A stretch of DNA of 5,618 nt from an uncultured Holophagales bacterium (GCA_937864895.1 CALMDF010000052.1:1-5618), one strand, 5' to 3'. Shown: positions 1 to 5,618, numbered from the stretch's first letter. The notes: a model not told the origin generated them from the sequence alone. Translations and numbers: made by a program.

Positions 1-448
1 CCTCGACCTGGGCCGCGCCACCGAGGACGCCGCCCTTGACGCCGCCGAGAACGCCGCCCATGACGCCGCCCTCGACACCGCCTTCGACGCCGCCCTCGAC
101 GCCGCCCTCGATCCCGCTGTCCTCGGCCGGCGCGGCAGGCGCGACCGGAAGGACGTCGGGAATCATCACGGGCGCCGCGTTGGCGGAAGGCTTGACCGGC
201 TCGACTTTCGGCGCGGCCTTGGGGGCCGCGGCCTTGGGCGGCGGCGGCGGCGGCGGGGGAGGAGGCGCGGCTTCCGAGTAGAACGTGATCGGGATCGGCG
301 GCTCGGGGATCTCCTCGATGTACCACATCGAGGCGGCCAGGACGGCTCCGCCGATGACGAAGTGGAGGAAGATGGACATCGGAACCGAGAGCCAGCGGTT
401 GCCGGACGCCTGCTGCTTCTTCGACTCGATGAGGGAGGCTTCGAACAT
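1..448 (-). CDS. tonB: TonB-family energy transducer, N-terminal part (cut by left edge)
   Basis: Inner-membrane protein that would pass proton-motive-force energy from an ExbB/ExbD-type motor to outer-membrane transporters. The 149 codons present show the TonB N-terminal plan. There is a short cytoplasmic stretch (residues 1-19), then one membrane helix (about 20-43). The helix carries Ser25 and His29 in an SxxxH spacing like that of the E. coli TonB helix (S16/H20). Next come a periplasmic linker with ten consecutive prolines (62-71), Lys/Ala/Pro-rich sequence to about 108, and an xGGV tetrapeptide repeat (114-145). The C-terminal TonB domain that binds the receptor lies beyond the window, so it cannot be checked. 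The ATG at 448-446 is preceded by an SD-like AGAGGA with 8-nt spacing. It lies 26 bp downstream of the TPR lipoprotein stop, so co-transcription is likely. TonB is the best call; a TolA-like or other proline-rich bridging protein is the alternative. Confidence 0.85.
   Translation of the reverse strand, partial: MFEASLIESKKQQASGNRWLSVPMSIFLHFVIGGAVLAASMWYIEEIPEPPIPITFYSEAAPPPPPPPPPPKAAAPKAAPKVEPVKPSANAAPVMIPDVLPVAPAAPAEDSGIEGGVEGGVEGGVEGGVMGGVLGGVKGGVLGGAAQVE
14..109 (-). repeat. 12-bp in-frame tandem repeat coding eight xGGV units in TonB
   Basis: Eight consecutive 12-bp units encode, in translation order, EGGV four times, then MGGV, LGGV, KGGV and LGGA (TonB residues 114-145). The plus strand reads as variants of GCCGCCCTCGAC. 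The units differ at synonymous and first-residue positions, so this is a diverged array rather than a freshly expanded one. Glycine-rich GGV runs are familiar in linkers of TonB-like proteins from Acidobacteriota and Myxococcota (recalled, not searched). They probably form a flexible or extended periplasmic spacer. Confidence 0.9.
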
Positions 449-456
449 TTTAGCGG

Positions 457-462
457 TCCTCT
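457..462 (-). promoter_or_regulatory. Shine-Dalgarno site of the TonB gene
   Basis: Read on the minus strand, AGAGGA lies 8 nt before the ATG at 448-446, inside the 26-bp gap after the TPR lipoprotein stop. It supports this ATG as the start. Confidence 0.7.
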
Positions 463-474
463 AGCCCGGGCTCG

Positions 475-1386
475 TCAGAGCGCCTCGAGCGGGTTCTTCC
501 TGGCCGCTTCCTCGCGCTCCCTCTGCTTGACGCGGTCGCGCGCGGCGAGGGCCTTCTTCTGCCACTCCGTGGCCTGGGCGAGGAGCTCTTCCTTCTTGGC
601 GGGATCGTTCTCGAGCTTCGCGTACTCCCTGTAGAGCAGGTTCACGTAGAGCATCGCCTCGTAATAGTCTTCACGGAGCGAGTTGGCCTTCTCCAGCGCG
701 GCCATGCCCCGGTCGATCATAGCCTTCCGGGCCTCTCCGTCCATTTCCGTCATCGGCGTGTTGTAGGACTTGTCCCAGCAGGTGACGCCGATCGTGTAGA
801 AGACCTCGGCGTTCGTCGGGTCGAGCTTGGCCAGGTTCTCCTGCCACTCCATCGACTGGTCGAAGTCGCCCTTCTTCGCGTAGAGCATCGCGATGGTCTG
901 GACGGCCTGCTTGTCGTCCCCGTGCTTCTTCAGCCACTCCTTGAAGTAGTCGATCGCGTCGTCGTAACGCCGGGAGTTCATGTAGGTCGTGACGAGGAAC
1001 TTCGCCGCGCCCTGGTCCTCCGGCTTCGCCGCCAGGTACTCCTTGAAGTACTTGATGGCCGACTCCAGCGCGAGGACGTCCTTCTCGTGAGTGGACCCGG
1101 GGTTGTAGAGGGCCATGTTGGCCATCGCGACGAATTTCTTGATCCGGATCTCACTCGGATCGAGCCTCATCGCCTCTTCGTACTGCTTCAGGGCGTCCTC
1201 GTAGAGCTGCTCCTTGAAGTAGGCGTTTCCCTTGCGGATCGTCTGCTTCGCCTTGAACTGGTCGGCGACCTTCTCGCACCCCGTTGCGGTCGTCACCAGC
1301 AGGGCGAGCCCGCCGACCGCCATCACGCGGCGAAGTCGGTTCCGGAGGTTTGTCCGGGCGTCTCTCCCCGTCCTGATTCCGGTCAT
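475..1386 (-). CDS. TPR-repeat lipoprotein (tetratricopeptide protein)
   Basis: Predicted exported lipoprotein of 303 residues. Residues 1-21 are Arg-rich (MTGIRTGRDARTNLRNRLRR at the start), followed by a hydrophobic core (about 22-33) and ATGC with Cys37 as the likely lipidated residue. The lipobox is slightly atypical, with Ala rather than Leu at -3. The mature part is helical TPR sequence. The clearest units lie near 50-78 (GNAYFKEQLYEDALKQYEEA), 105-122, 129-155 and 163-191, with a weaker one around 192-240. A charged Lys/Glu/Arg-rich helix forms the C-terminus. TPRs mediate protein-protein contacts, and no catalytic motif is seen. The ATG at 1386 is chosen because AAAGGAG stands 9 nt upstream and it leaves a sensible signal peptide. 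In-frame ATGs at 1428 and 1467 would add 14 or 27 residues and fit less well. It leads an apparent operon with tonB, so a role in TonB-linked envelope transport is a reasonable inference but unproven. Confidence 0.85.
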   Translation of the reverse strand: MTGIRTGRDARTNLRNRLRRVMAVGGLALLVTTATGCEKVADQFKAKQTIRKGNAYFKEQLYEDALKQYEEAMRLDPSEIRIKKFVAMANMALYNPGSTHEKDVLALESAIKYFKEYLAAKPEDQGAAKFLVTTYMNSRRYDDAIDYFKEWLKKHGDDKQAVQTIAMLYAKKGDFDQSMEWQENLAKLDPTNAEVFYTIGVTCWDKSYNTPMTEMDGEARKAMIDRGMAALEKANSLREDYYEAMLYVNLLYREYAKLENDPAKKEELLAQATEWQKKALAARDRVKQREREEAARKNPLEAL

Positions 1387-1395
1387 CGGCCCTCT

Positions 1396-1402
1396 CTCCT
1401 TT
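1396..1402 (-). promoter_or_regulatory. Shine-Dalgarno site that decides the TPR lipoprotein start
   Basis: AAAGGAG on the minus strand, 9 nt before the ATG at 1386-1384. This is the strongest SD match in the window. The in-frame ATG at 1428 has no comparable site. The one at 1467 has only a GGGGAG at a longer spacing. Confidence 0.8.
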
Positions 1403-1811
1403 CGCGCACCCACGGTGCCCGCGGTCATGAGACCCGGGAGACCACCGTCCCGTTCCCGGTCAGACATAATTTTCGCTGCTCCCCGGCGCCCTGCGTCCTC
1501 GGTCTGCGTACGGATGGCGATCCAAAGAGGCGTCGAGAGGAGGCGCGAGCTGGCTTGTCACCGCAGACGCCCCCCCGGCGAGGGGCGAAACCTGAAAGGC
1601 GTTCTCGACGAAGAAAGGAAAAGACCCGGCGAAGTCCGCGTCTGAGCGCGCCTCCCCGTTCTCTGCCTCCGCGTCCGTTCCAAGCTGCGGCTTATTCAGC
1701 CCCGACCTCCGGAATCTTCCCTCGACCTCTCGGAACGTCCGCGCGCCCACCGGGCCCGGGGCGGCCGTCATTCGAGGCGGACATTCTCACGGAGCGCGGG
1801 GGGAAGTGCAA

Positions 1812-1837
1812 GCGGAAAACCGCCCTGAAACAGCGGT
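1812..1837. repeat. Overlapping short inverted repeats with alternative pairing
   Basis: GCGG (1812-1815) can pair with CCGC (1820-1823) across an AAAA loop. ACCGC (1819-1823) can instead pair with GCGGT (1833-1837) across a 9-nt loop. The two pairings share the middle arm and exclude each other. The stems are only 4-5 bp, so chance is a real explanation in such GC-rich DNA. Confidence 0.4.
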
Positions 1838-1844
1838 GAATCGT

Positions 1845-1890
1845 GGACCGGACAGGTCCCCTCGGGCTTCCCCCGAGCAGGCTGCCCTGC
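1845..1890. repeat. Three consecutive perfect inverted repeats upstream of the VWFA gene
   Basis: Three perfect dyads lie almost end to end. GGACC/GGTCC is at 1845-1849 and 1855-1859 with a 5-nt loop. CTCGGG/CCCGAG is at 1861-1866 and 1872-1877 with a 5-nt loop. GCAGG/CCTGC is at 1877-1881 and 1886-1890 with a 4-nt loop. The cluster ends 9 bp before the -10-like TAGAAT. If transcription starts near 1912, the dyads are DNA sites around and upstream of the -35 region, possible operators. If it starts further upstream, they would fold as RNA hairpins in a 5' leader. No T-run follows, so they do not look like an intrinsic terminator. Confidence 0.6.
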
Positions 1891-1899
1891 CGGGATCCG

Positions 1900-1905
1900 T
1901 AGAAT
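1900..1905 (+). promoter_or_regulatory. Putative -10 element (TAGAAT) for a leaderless VWFA transcript
   Basis: TAGAAT matches the TANNNT -10 pattern and ends 6 nt before the ATG at 1912. A normal -10 to +1 distance would place the transcription start on the A of that ATG. There is no TTGACA-like hexamer at 16-18 bp upstream and no SD before the ATG. The first three bases, TAG, are also an in-frame stop for the downstream gene. Confidence 0.45.
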
Positions 1906-1911
1906 GCGGGC

Positions 1912-3681
1912 ATGGTGTTCTGCAGGCCTTCCGCTCCCGCCGCCGCCGCCGCCGTGCTGGCGGCTCTCCAAGCCTTCGCCCTCTCCGCCGCGCCGCAGAA
2001 AGCGGAGCCGACTCCGCGGCCCGGGCCCCTCGTCAGGAACGTCGACGTCACCGTGACGAACATCGACGTCATCGTGACGGACTCGAAGGGGAAGCGGGTA
2101 CGCGGCCTGAAGATGGACGACTTCGAGGTCTACGAGGACGGGATGCTCCAGCCCCTGACGAACTTCTATGCCGTGGACGGCGGGAAGGTCGTCTTCTTCG
2201 GGGACGAGGCGGTGCCGGGAACGGCGCCGGCCCCCGCGCCGGCGCCCACGGTCACCCCTCAGGCCGTGGCGGCCGCCCCGGAGCCTGCCCCCGCCGAAGC
2301 CGCGGTGGACCCCCTGCCGGTGCCGGTCACCCGGATCGTGATCTTCATCGACAACCTCAGTCTCCAGCCGTTCAACCGGAACCGGGTCCTCCGGAGCGTG
2401 CAGACCTGGGTCCGGGAGAACGTGAAGGGGAACGTCGAGGCGATGGTCGTCACCTGGGACCGCACGCTCAAGGTCCGCCGGAAGTTCACGAACGACGGCC
2501 GCGAGGTCTCCGACGTCCTGAAGCAGCAGGAGGACCTCTCCACCCTCGGCCAGGTCCGCCTCTCCGAGCGGCGGGACGTCCTCCGGCAGATCGACGACGC
2601 GAAGTCGGAGTCCGAGGCGTTCGTCGAGGTGCGGCAGTACGCCCTCGCCTACAAGAACGACCTCGACTTCACGGTCGACGCCCTCAAGAAGACGATCGAC
2701 CAGCTCGCCGGCGTCGAGGGGCGGAAGATCCTCCTGCACGTCTCCGAGGGGCTCCCGCAGTCGCCCGGCGCCGAGCTCTGGAAGTACGTCCAGGACAAGT
2801 TCCGGACGCAGTCCGGAGGGCTCTCCCAGTTCGAGTTCGACAAGACCGCGGCCTACCTCGGGATCATCCGGGCCGCCAACGCCGCGGGCGTCTCGATGTA
2901 CATGGTCGACGCCTCCGGCCTCTCGATCGACTCCGGGATCAGCGCGGAGAACCGGACGACCGACGCCAAGATCGACTCCTTCATCGAGAGGACGAACCTG
3001 CAGTCGATGGTCCAGCTCATGGCCGACGAGACGGGCGGCAAGGCGATCCTGAACCGGAACGACGTGACGCCCTCGCTGAACGAGATCCGGGAGGACTACA
3101 CATCGTACTACTCCGTCGGGTACCGGAGCCTGAAGGCGGGCGGCGAGAGACCCCGGAAGATCGCGGTGAAGATGAAGAAGAAGGGGCTCACCGCGCGCTC
3201 CAGGCGCAGCTACATCGAGAAGGGGCTCGAGACGCGGATCGCCGAGGGGGTCACCTCGGCCCTCTACTTCGCGAGGGACGACAACCCTCTCGCCGTCGGG
3301 ATCGAGGTAGGCCAGCCCGCACCCGCCGACGCGCAGAACTACCTCGTTCCCATCCGCATCCGGGTGCCGTTCAGCCGGATCACGCTCCTGCCGGAAGGGT
3401 CGACCGCGCGAGGCCGGGTCATCCTGTACTTCATCGTCGTCGACGCCGAGGGAAAGCAGTCGGAGCTCGCGAACCAGGTGGTCCCGGTGGAGGTCGACTC
3501 GAAGGAGCTCGGGAGCCTGGCCCGGCGCGACTTCGTCTACGACGTCCGGCTCCTCATGATTCCGGGCGGCCAGAGGCTCTCCCTCGCCGTGCGCGACGAG
3601 CCGACGAACACCGTGAGCTACGTCCAGCAGTCGATCTTCGTGTCAGCGCTGCCGCCCGCGACGGGGCCGGCGGGGAAGTGA
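1912..3681 (+). CDS. Secreted VWFA-related protein (acidobacterial TIGR03436-like)
   Basis: 589 residues. A signal peptide (1 to about 26-27, with an Ala-rich core) indicates export. Residues 41-90 form a beta-rich block with VDVTVTNIDVIVTDSKGKRV and then DFEVYEDG, typical of this family's N-terminus. An Ala/Pro-rich spacer (about 100-139) follows. The VWA-like domain begins with RIVIFIDNLSLQPF (141-154) and includes GRKILLHVSEGLP (270-282) and the strand VSMYMVDASGL (327-337). It ends in a YYSVGYRS...RKIAVKMKKKGLTARSRRSYIEK segment (399-437 overall). A beta-rich domain (about 440-580) completes the protein. The metal-site motif is DNLSL (147-151) rather than DxSxS, so classical MIDAS metal binding is doubtful. 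The start is fixed by an in-frame TAG 12 nt upstream; later GTG codons would destroy the signal peptide. No SD precedes the ATG. Function in this family is not established; extracytoplasmic adhesion or protein binding is plausible. nnr follows after 40 bp. Confidence 0.85.
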   Translation: MVFCRPSAPAAAAAVLAALQAFALSAAPQKAEPTPRPGPLVRNVDVTVTNIDVIVTDSKGKRVRGLKMDDFEVYEDGMLQPLTNFYAVDGGKVVFFGDEAVPGTAPAPAPAPTVTPQAVAAAPEPAPAEAAVDPLPVPVTRIVIFIDNLSLQPFNRNRVLRSVQTWVRENVKGNVEAMVVTWDRTLKVRRKFTNDGREVSDVLKQQEDLSTLGQVRLSERRDVLRQIDDAKSESEAFVEVRQYALAYKNDLDFTVDALKKTIDQLAGVEGRKILLHVSEGLPQSPGAELWKYVQDKFRTQSGGLSQFEFDKTAAYLGIIRAANAAGVSMYMVDASGLSIDSGISAENRTTDAKIDSFIERTNLQSMVQLMADETGGKAILNRNDVTPSLNEIREDYTSYYSVGYRSLKAGGERPRKIAVKMKKKGLTARSRRSYIEKGLETRIAEGVTSALYFARDDNPLAVGIEVGQPAPADAQNYLVPIRIRVPFSRITLLPEGSTARGRVILYFIVVDAEGKQSELANQVVPVEVDSKELGSLARRDFVYDVRLLMIPGGQRLSLAVRDEPTNTVSYVQQSIFVSALPPATGPAGK

Positions 3682-3705
3682 GCCCGGCGGCCGTCCCCTC
3701 CGGGC
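3682..3705 (+). repeat. Inverted repeat in the VWFA-nnr gap
   Basis: GCCCGG (3682-3687) and CCGGGC (3700-3705) can form a 6-bp all-GC stem with a 12-nt loop directly after the VWFA stop. No T-rich tract follows, so it is not a convincing intrinsic terminator. It could still slow polymerase or protect an mRNA end, or be chance in GC-rich sequence. Confidence 0.4.
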
Positions 3706-3721
3706 GCGAGCCGGGGGGCGC

Positions 3722-5230
3722 TTGAGGGTCCTCGGGACGGCCGAGGCGCGGGCCGCGGACGAGGCCACGATCGCGGCGGGGACACCGGGCATCGTCCTGA
3801 TGGAGCGGGCCTCGGAGGCGGTGGCGCGGGAGTGTGTCCGCGCGATAGCGGCATCGCCGCTCCGGGGAGAACGGATCGTCGTCCTCTCGGGCACGGGGAA
3901 CAACGGGGGGGACGGTTTCGGCGCGGCGCGGCTGCTCCGTCCGAGCCCCGCCGCCGGGCGGGTGACGGTCCTGCTCGTCGGCGGGCGGGAAAAGGTCTCG
4001 GGGGATGCCGCCGAGATGCCTCGTCGCGCCGAAGGGGAAGGGGTGGAGGTTTCCGAGGTCGAGGACGCGGCCGGGCTCGAGCCGCTCCGGTCGGCGACGC
4101 TCGTGATCGACGCTCTCTTCGGCACGGGCCTCTCCCGCCCGATCGACGAAGGGTCCCTCGTCGACCACGCCGTCCGGCTCGCTTCCTCCCGCCGGGCGTT
4201 CGTCGTCGCCGTCGACGTTCCCTCCGGCCTCGACTCCGGCTCGGGCCGCGCCGACGCTCCGCACGTGCATGCCGACCTCACGGTGACGTTCGGCTTCCCG
4301 AAGCTCGCCCACCTCCTCGTCCCGGCGGCCGGTTCGTGCGGCCGGGTCGTCGTGGCCGGCATCGGGCTCGTCCCCGGCGCGGGCGGGACGGGAGCTCCCG
4401 AGGCGGTGACTGCGCCCGACGTGGCGCCGGCCTTCCCGAGGCGCCCGGCCGGGGCCCACAAGGGAAGCTACGGGACGCTCGCGGTCGTCGGCGGAGCCAG
4501 TGGAATGGCGGGCGCGGCGGCCCTCGCCGCCCGTGCGGCCTTCCGGACCGGCGTGGGGAAGGTCGTCGTCGTCGCCGACGAGGCGAGCCGTCCGGCCATC
4601 CACGCACTCGTCGCCGAGGCCACGACGGCGGGCCTCCTGCCGGGCTCGGGACTCACGGCCCTCGCCGCGGGGCCGGGCCTCGGGACCTCGACGGTCGCGC
4701 GGGGGCTCCTGGAGGCCTGCCTCGCGACGTCTCTCCCGGTCGTTCTCGACGCCGACGCCCTGAACCTCCTGGCGGGGAATCCGGAGGTCCTCCGCGGACG
4801 CTCGAGCCCGACCGTCCTGACCCCCCATCCCGGGGAGGCGTCGCGCCTCCTCGGCGTCCCCACGGCGGCCGTCGGCGCCGACCCGGAAGGGGCTGCGAAG
4901 AGGCTCGCGACGGCTTCCGGGGCGACCGTCGTCCTGAAGGGTTTCCGCTCGGTGATCGCCTCGCCGGAGGGCCGTACCGCCCGAGTCCTCTCCGGGAACC
5001 CGGGCATGGCCTCGGGCGGGAGCGGCGACGTGCTCACGGGGGTCGTCGGCGCGCTCCTGGCACGAGGCCTGCCGGCCTGGGAGGCCGCCGGCGCGGGGGC
5101 GTTCCTCCACGGCCTGGCGGGCGACCTTGCCCGGGAGCGGCTCGGAGAGGAGGCTCTCGCGGCCTCGGACGTCTCCGGGGCCCTCGCAGAAGCGATCCAG
5201 GTCGTGACCGAGTCGGGTCAGGCGCCGTGA
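3722..5230 (+). CDS. nnr: Bifunctional NAD(P)H-hydrate epimerase / ADP-dependent NAD(P)H-hydrate dehydratase
   Basis: Cytoplasmic metabolite-repair enzyme of 502 residues, close to E. coli Nnr (formerly YjeF). The N-terminal epimerase half interconverts R- and S-NAD(P)HX. The C-terminal half dehydrates S-NAD(P)HX to NAD(P)H, in bacteria using ADP. Epimerase motifs (residues 1 to about 220) are SGTGNNGGDGFGAARLL (56-72), VIDALFGTGLSRP (128-140) and VVAVDVPSGLDSGSG (161-175). Dehydratase motifs are AHKGSYGTLAVVGGASGMAG (245-264), VVLDADALNLLAGN (340-353), VLTPHPGEASRLLG (365-378), VVLKG (403-407) and GNPGMASGGSGDVLTG (425-440), where Asp436 is the expected catalytic residue. Both halves look intact. 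The start is TTG at 3722: the resulting MRVLGTAEARAADEA matches the usual MKVLTAxxMxxxD beginning, and no better in-frame start precedes it. Upstream is only a G-run (3713-3718) as a poor SD. It follows the VWFA gene by 40 bp and overlaps tsaE by 4 bp, so it is probably translationally coupled to tsaE. Confidence 0.95.
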   Translation: MRVLGTAEARAADEATIAAGTPGIVLMERASEAVARECVRAIAASPLRGERIVVLSGTGNNGGDGFGAARLLRPSPAAGRVTVLLVGGREKVSGDAAEMPRRAEGEGVEVSEVEDAAGLEPLRSATLVIDALFGTGLSRPIDEGSLVDHAVRLASSRRAFVVAVDVPSGLDSGSGRADAPHVHADLTVTFGFPKLAHLLVPAAGSCGRVVVAGIGLVPGAGGTGAPEAVTAPDVAPAFPRRPAGAHKGSYGTLAVVGGASGMAGAAALAARAAFRTGVGKVVVVADEASRPAIHALVAEATTAGLLPGSGLTALAAGPGLGTSTVARGLLEACLATSLPVVLDADALNLLAGNPEVLRGRSSPTVLTPHPGEASRLLGVPTAAVGADPEGAAKRLATASGATVVLKGFRSVIASPEGRTARVLSGNPGMASGGSGDVLTGVVGALLARGLPAWEAAGAGAFLHGLAGDLARERLGEEALAASDVSGALAEAIQVVTESGQAP

Positions 5231-5618
5231 ATTCGCTCCTCGAGATCGTCTCGCGCTCGGTCGAGGAGACGCGGGCCGCGGGGCGGGACCTGGCACGGCG
5301 GCTCGTGCCCGGGACGCTCGTCCTCCTCTCGGGACCGCTCGGAGCGGGGAAGACCGAGTTCGTCCGCGGCATCGCGGAGGGGCTCGGTGCCGGAGCGGAC
5401 GAGGTCGCTTCGCCGACCTTCGCGCTCGTTCACGAATACGGCCCCGCCGGGGCGCCTCCCGTCCTCGTCCACGCCGATCTCTACCGGCTCCTCGGCGATC
5501 CCGCGGCCTCCTTCGAGGACCTCGGGCTCGACGAGGCCGGCGAGCGGGGAGCCGTCGTCGTCGTCGAGTGGCCCGAGGGTCTCTCGGGCGCCCGGGGCGG
5601 CCTCGAGGTCGAGATCTC
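5227..5618 (+). CDS. tsaE: TsaE, tRNA t6A synthesis ATPase (cut by right edge)
   Basis: P-loop ATPase that works with TsaB and TsaD to make N6-threonylcarbamoyladenosine at position 37 of ANN-decoding tRNAs. The first 130 codons are present, most of the usual ~140-160-residue protein. Visible motifs are Walker A GPLGAGKT (36-43), SPTFALVHEY (62-71), HADLYRL (82-88, with Asp84 in the usual DLYR position), GLDE (100-103) and the VVVVEWPEG strand (110-118) matching the family's 'EWP' signature. Walker A has Pro where GDLG or GELG is more common, and Glu after GKT where Thr is frequent. The essential Lys42 and Thr43 are kept. The start is GTG at 5227, within a GTGA overlap with the nnr stop (5228-5230). 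This gives MNSLLEIVSRSVEETRAAGR, a normal TsaE N-terminus, and implies coupling to nnr. The only missing part is the C-terminal end. Confidence 0.95.
   Translation, partial: MNSLLEIVSRSVEETRAAGRDLARRLVPGTLVLLSGPLGAGKTEFVRGIAEGLGAGADEVASPTFALVHEYGPAGAPPVLVHADLYRLLGDPAASFEDLGLDEAGERGAVVVVEWPEGLSGARGGLEVEI

Larger units (their letters stand above)
1387..1911. other. Divergent intergenic region without a convincing gene
   Basis: This 525-bp gap separates the minus-strand TPR-tonB group from the plus-strand VWFA-nnr-tsaE group, so it must hold promoters for both. The longest open frame confined to it (minus strand, 1771 to 1460, 103 codons) has no SD, no recognisable family, and by hand count roughly a quarter of its third positions are A or T. 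The neighbouring genes almost always use G or C there, so it is probably not coding. The most AT-rich spot is at 1466-1473. On the minus strand it could contribute a weak -10 for the TPR gene, but no good -35 accompanies it. The right end (1812-1905) carries the inverted repeats and the -10-like element listed separately. No tRNA or other RNA gene was recognised. Confidence 0.65.

Noticed and set aside
14..109. CRISPR-like or mobile tandem repeat
   Set aside because: Units are 12 bp with no spacers and stay in frame in TonB, so they are a protein-level repeat.
36..281. Plus-strand open frame encoding repeated MTPP/STPP units
   Set aside because: It is the antisense reading of the TonB xGGV repeat and poly-proline region; the minus-strand frame has a membrane helix and an SD.
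1502..1568. GTCTGCG...CGCAGAC 7-bp inverted repeat in the spacer
   Set aside because: The arms are over 50 bp apart with nothing notable between them; it is likely chance.
1460..1771. 103-codon minus-strand open frame in the divergent spacer
   Set aside because: No SD, no family resemblance, and third-position GC visibly lower than in the real genes. It is best explained as a chance open frame in GC-rich DNA.
1768..2739. Long minus-strand open frame (323 codons) opposite the VWFA gene
   Set aside because: It is antisense to a gene with a clear family match, and its product is a low-complexity Arg/Gly/Asp/Val-rich sequence typical of shadow frames.
3682..3705. Rho-independent terminator after the VWFA gene
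   Set aside because: The 6-bp stem is present but the loop is 12 nt and no T-run follows, so it is listed only as an inverted repeat.
1806..3725. 639-codon plus-strand frame overlapping the VWFA gene
   Set aside because: It is longer than the real gene, but its product is Arg/Pro/Gly/Ala-rich low complexity with no domain, while the frame starting at 1912 gives a signal peptide and VWA features.
3554..5296. 580-codon minus-strand open frame opposite nnr
   Set aside because: The Arg/Gly/Pro/Ala-rich translation is a mirror of GC-rich codons in nnr, whose plus-strand motifs are unmistakable.
1..5618. Defence island, prophage or other undescribed multi-gene system
   Set aside because: All five genes fall into known envelope or housekeeping families, and no nuclease, integrase, toxin or reverse-transcriptase motif was found on either strand.

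Overview
This is a GC-rich window (most codons in the real genes end in G or C) with five protein-coding genes in two divergent groups. The best guess is a chromosomal segment of an Acidobacteriota bacterium. The main reason is the secreted VWFA-related protein, whose layout (an N-terminal 'VxVxVTDxxGxxVxGL...DFEVYEDG' block, then a VWA-like core) belongs to a family strongly expanded in that phylum. A TonB with a poly-proline linker and xGGV repeats, next to a TPR lipoprotein, fits the same group and implies a Gram-negative envelope. Class-level placement would be a guess.

Left part, minus strand (1-1386): a TPR lipoprotein gene (1386 to 475) is followed after 26 bp by the start of a TonB-type energy transducer (448 to beyond base 1). 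Both have recognisable Shine-Dalgarno (SD) sequences and probably form an operon that continues off the left edge. ExbB/ExbD-like genes would be the expected partners, but they are not visible here.

Middle (1387-1911): a 525-bp divergent spacer with no convincing gene. Its last 100 bp hold several short perfect inverted repeats and a TAGAAT -10-like hexamer placed so that transcription would begin at or beside the ATG of the next gene.

Right part, plus strand (1912-5618): the secreted VWFA-related protein (1912-3681), then a bifunctional NAD(P)HX epimerase/dehydratase (Nnr, TTG start at 3722), then the start of TsaE (GTG at 5227, overlapping the nnr stop by 4 bp and cut by the right edge). 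The nnr-tsaE pair is a common housekeeping arrangement: metabolite repair of hydrated nicotinamide cofactors, and the ATPase partner for tRNA t6A synthesis. The VWFA gene sits 40 bp upstream with no evident terminator, so it may be co-transcribed with them.

I see no CRISPR array, insertion sequence, RNA gene, phage gene or defence system. The most interesting signals are the apparent leaderless start of the VWFA gene, the cluster of dyads in front of it, and its non-canonical metal-site motif.
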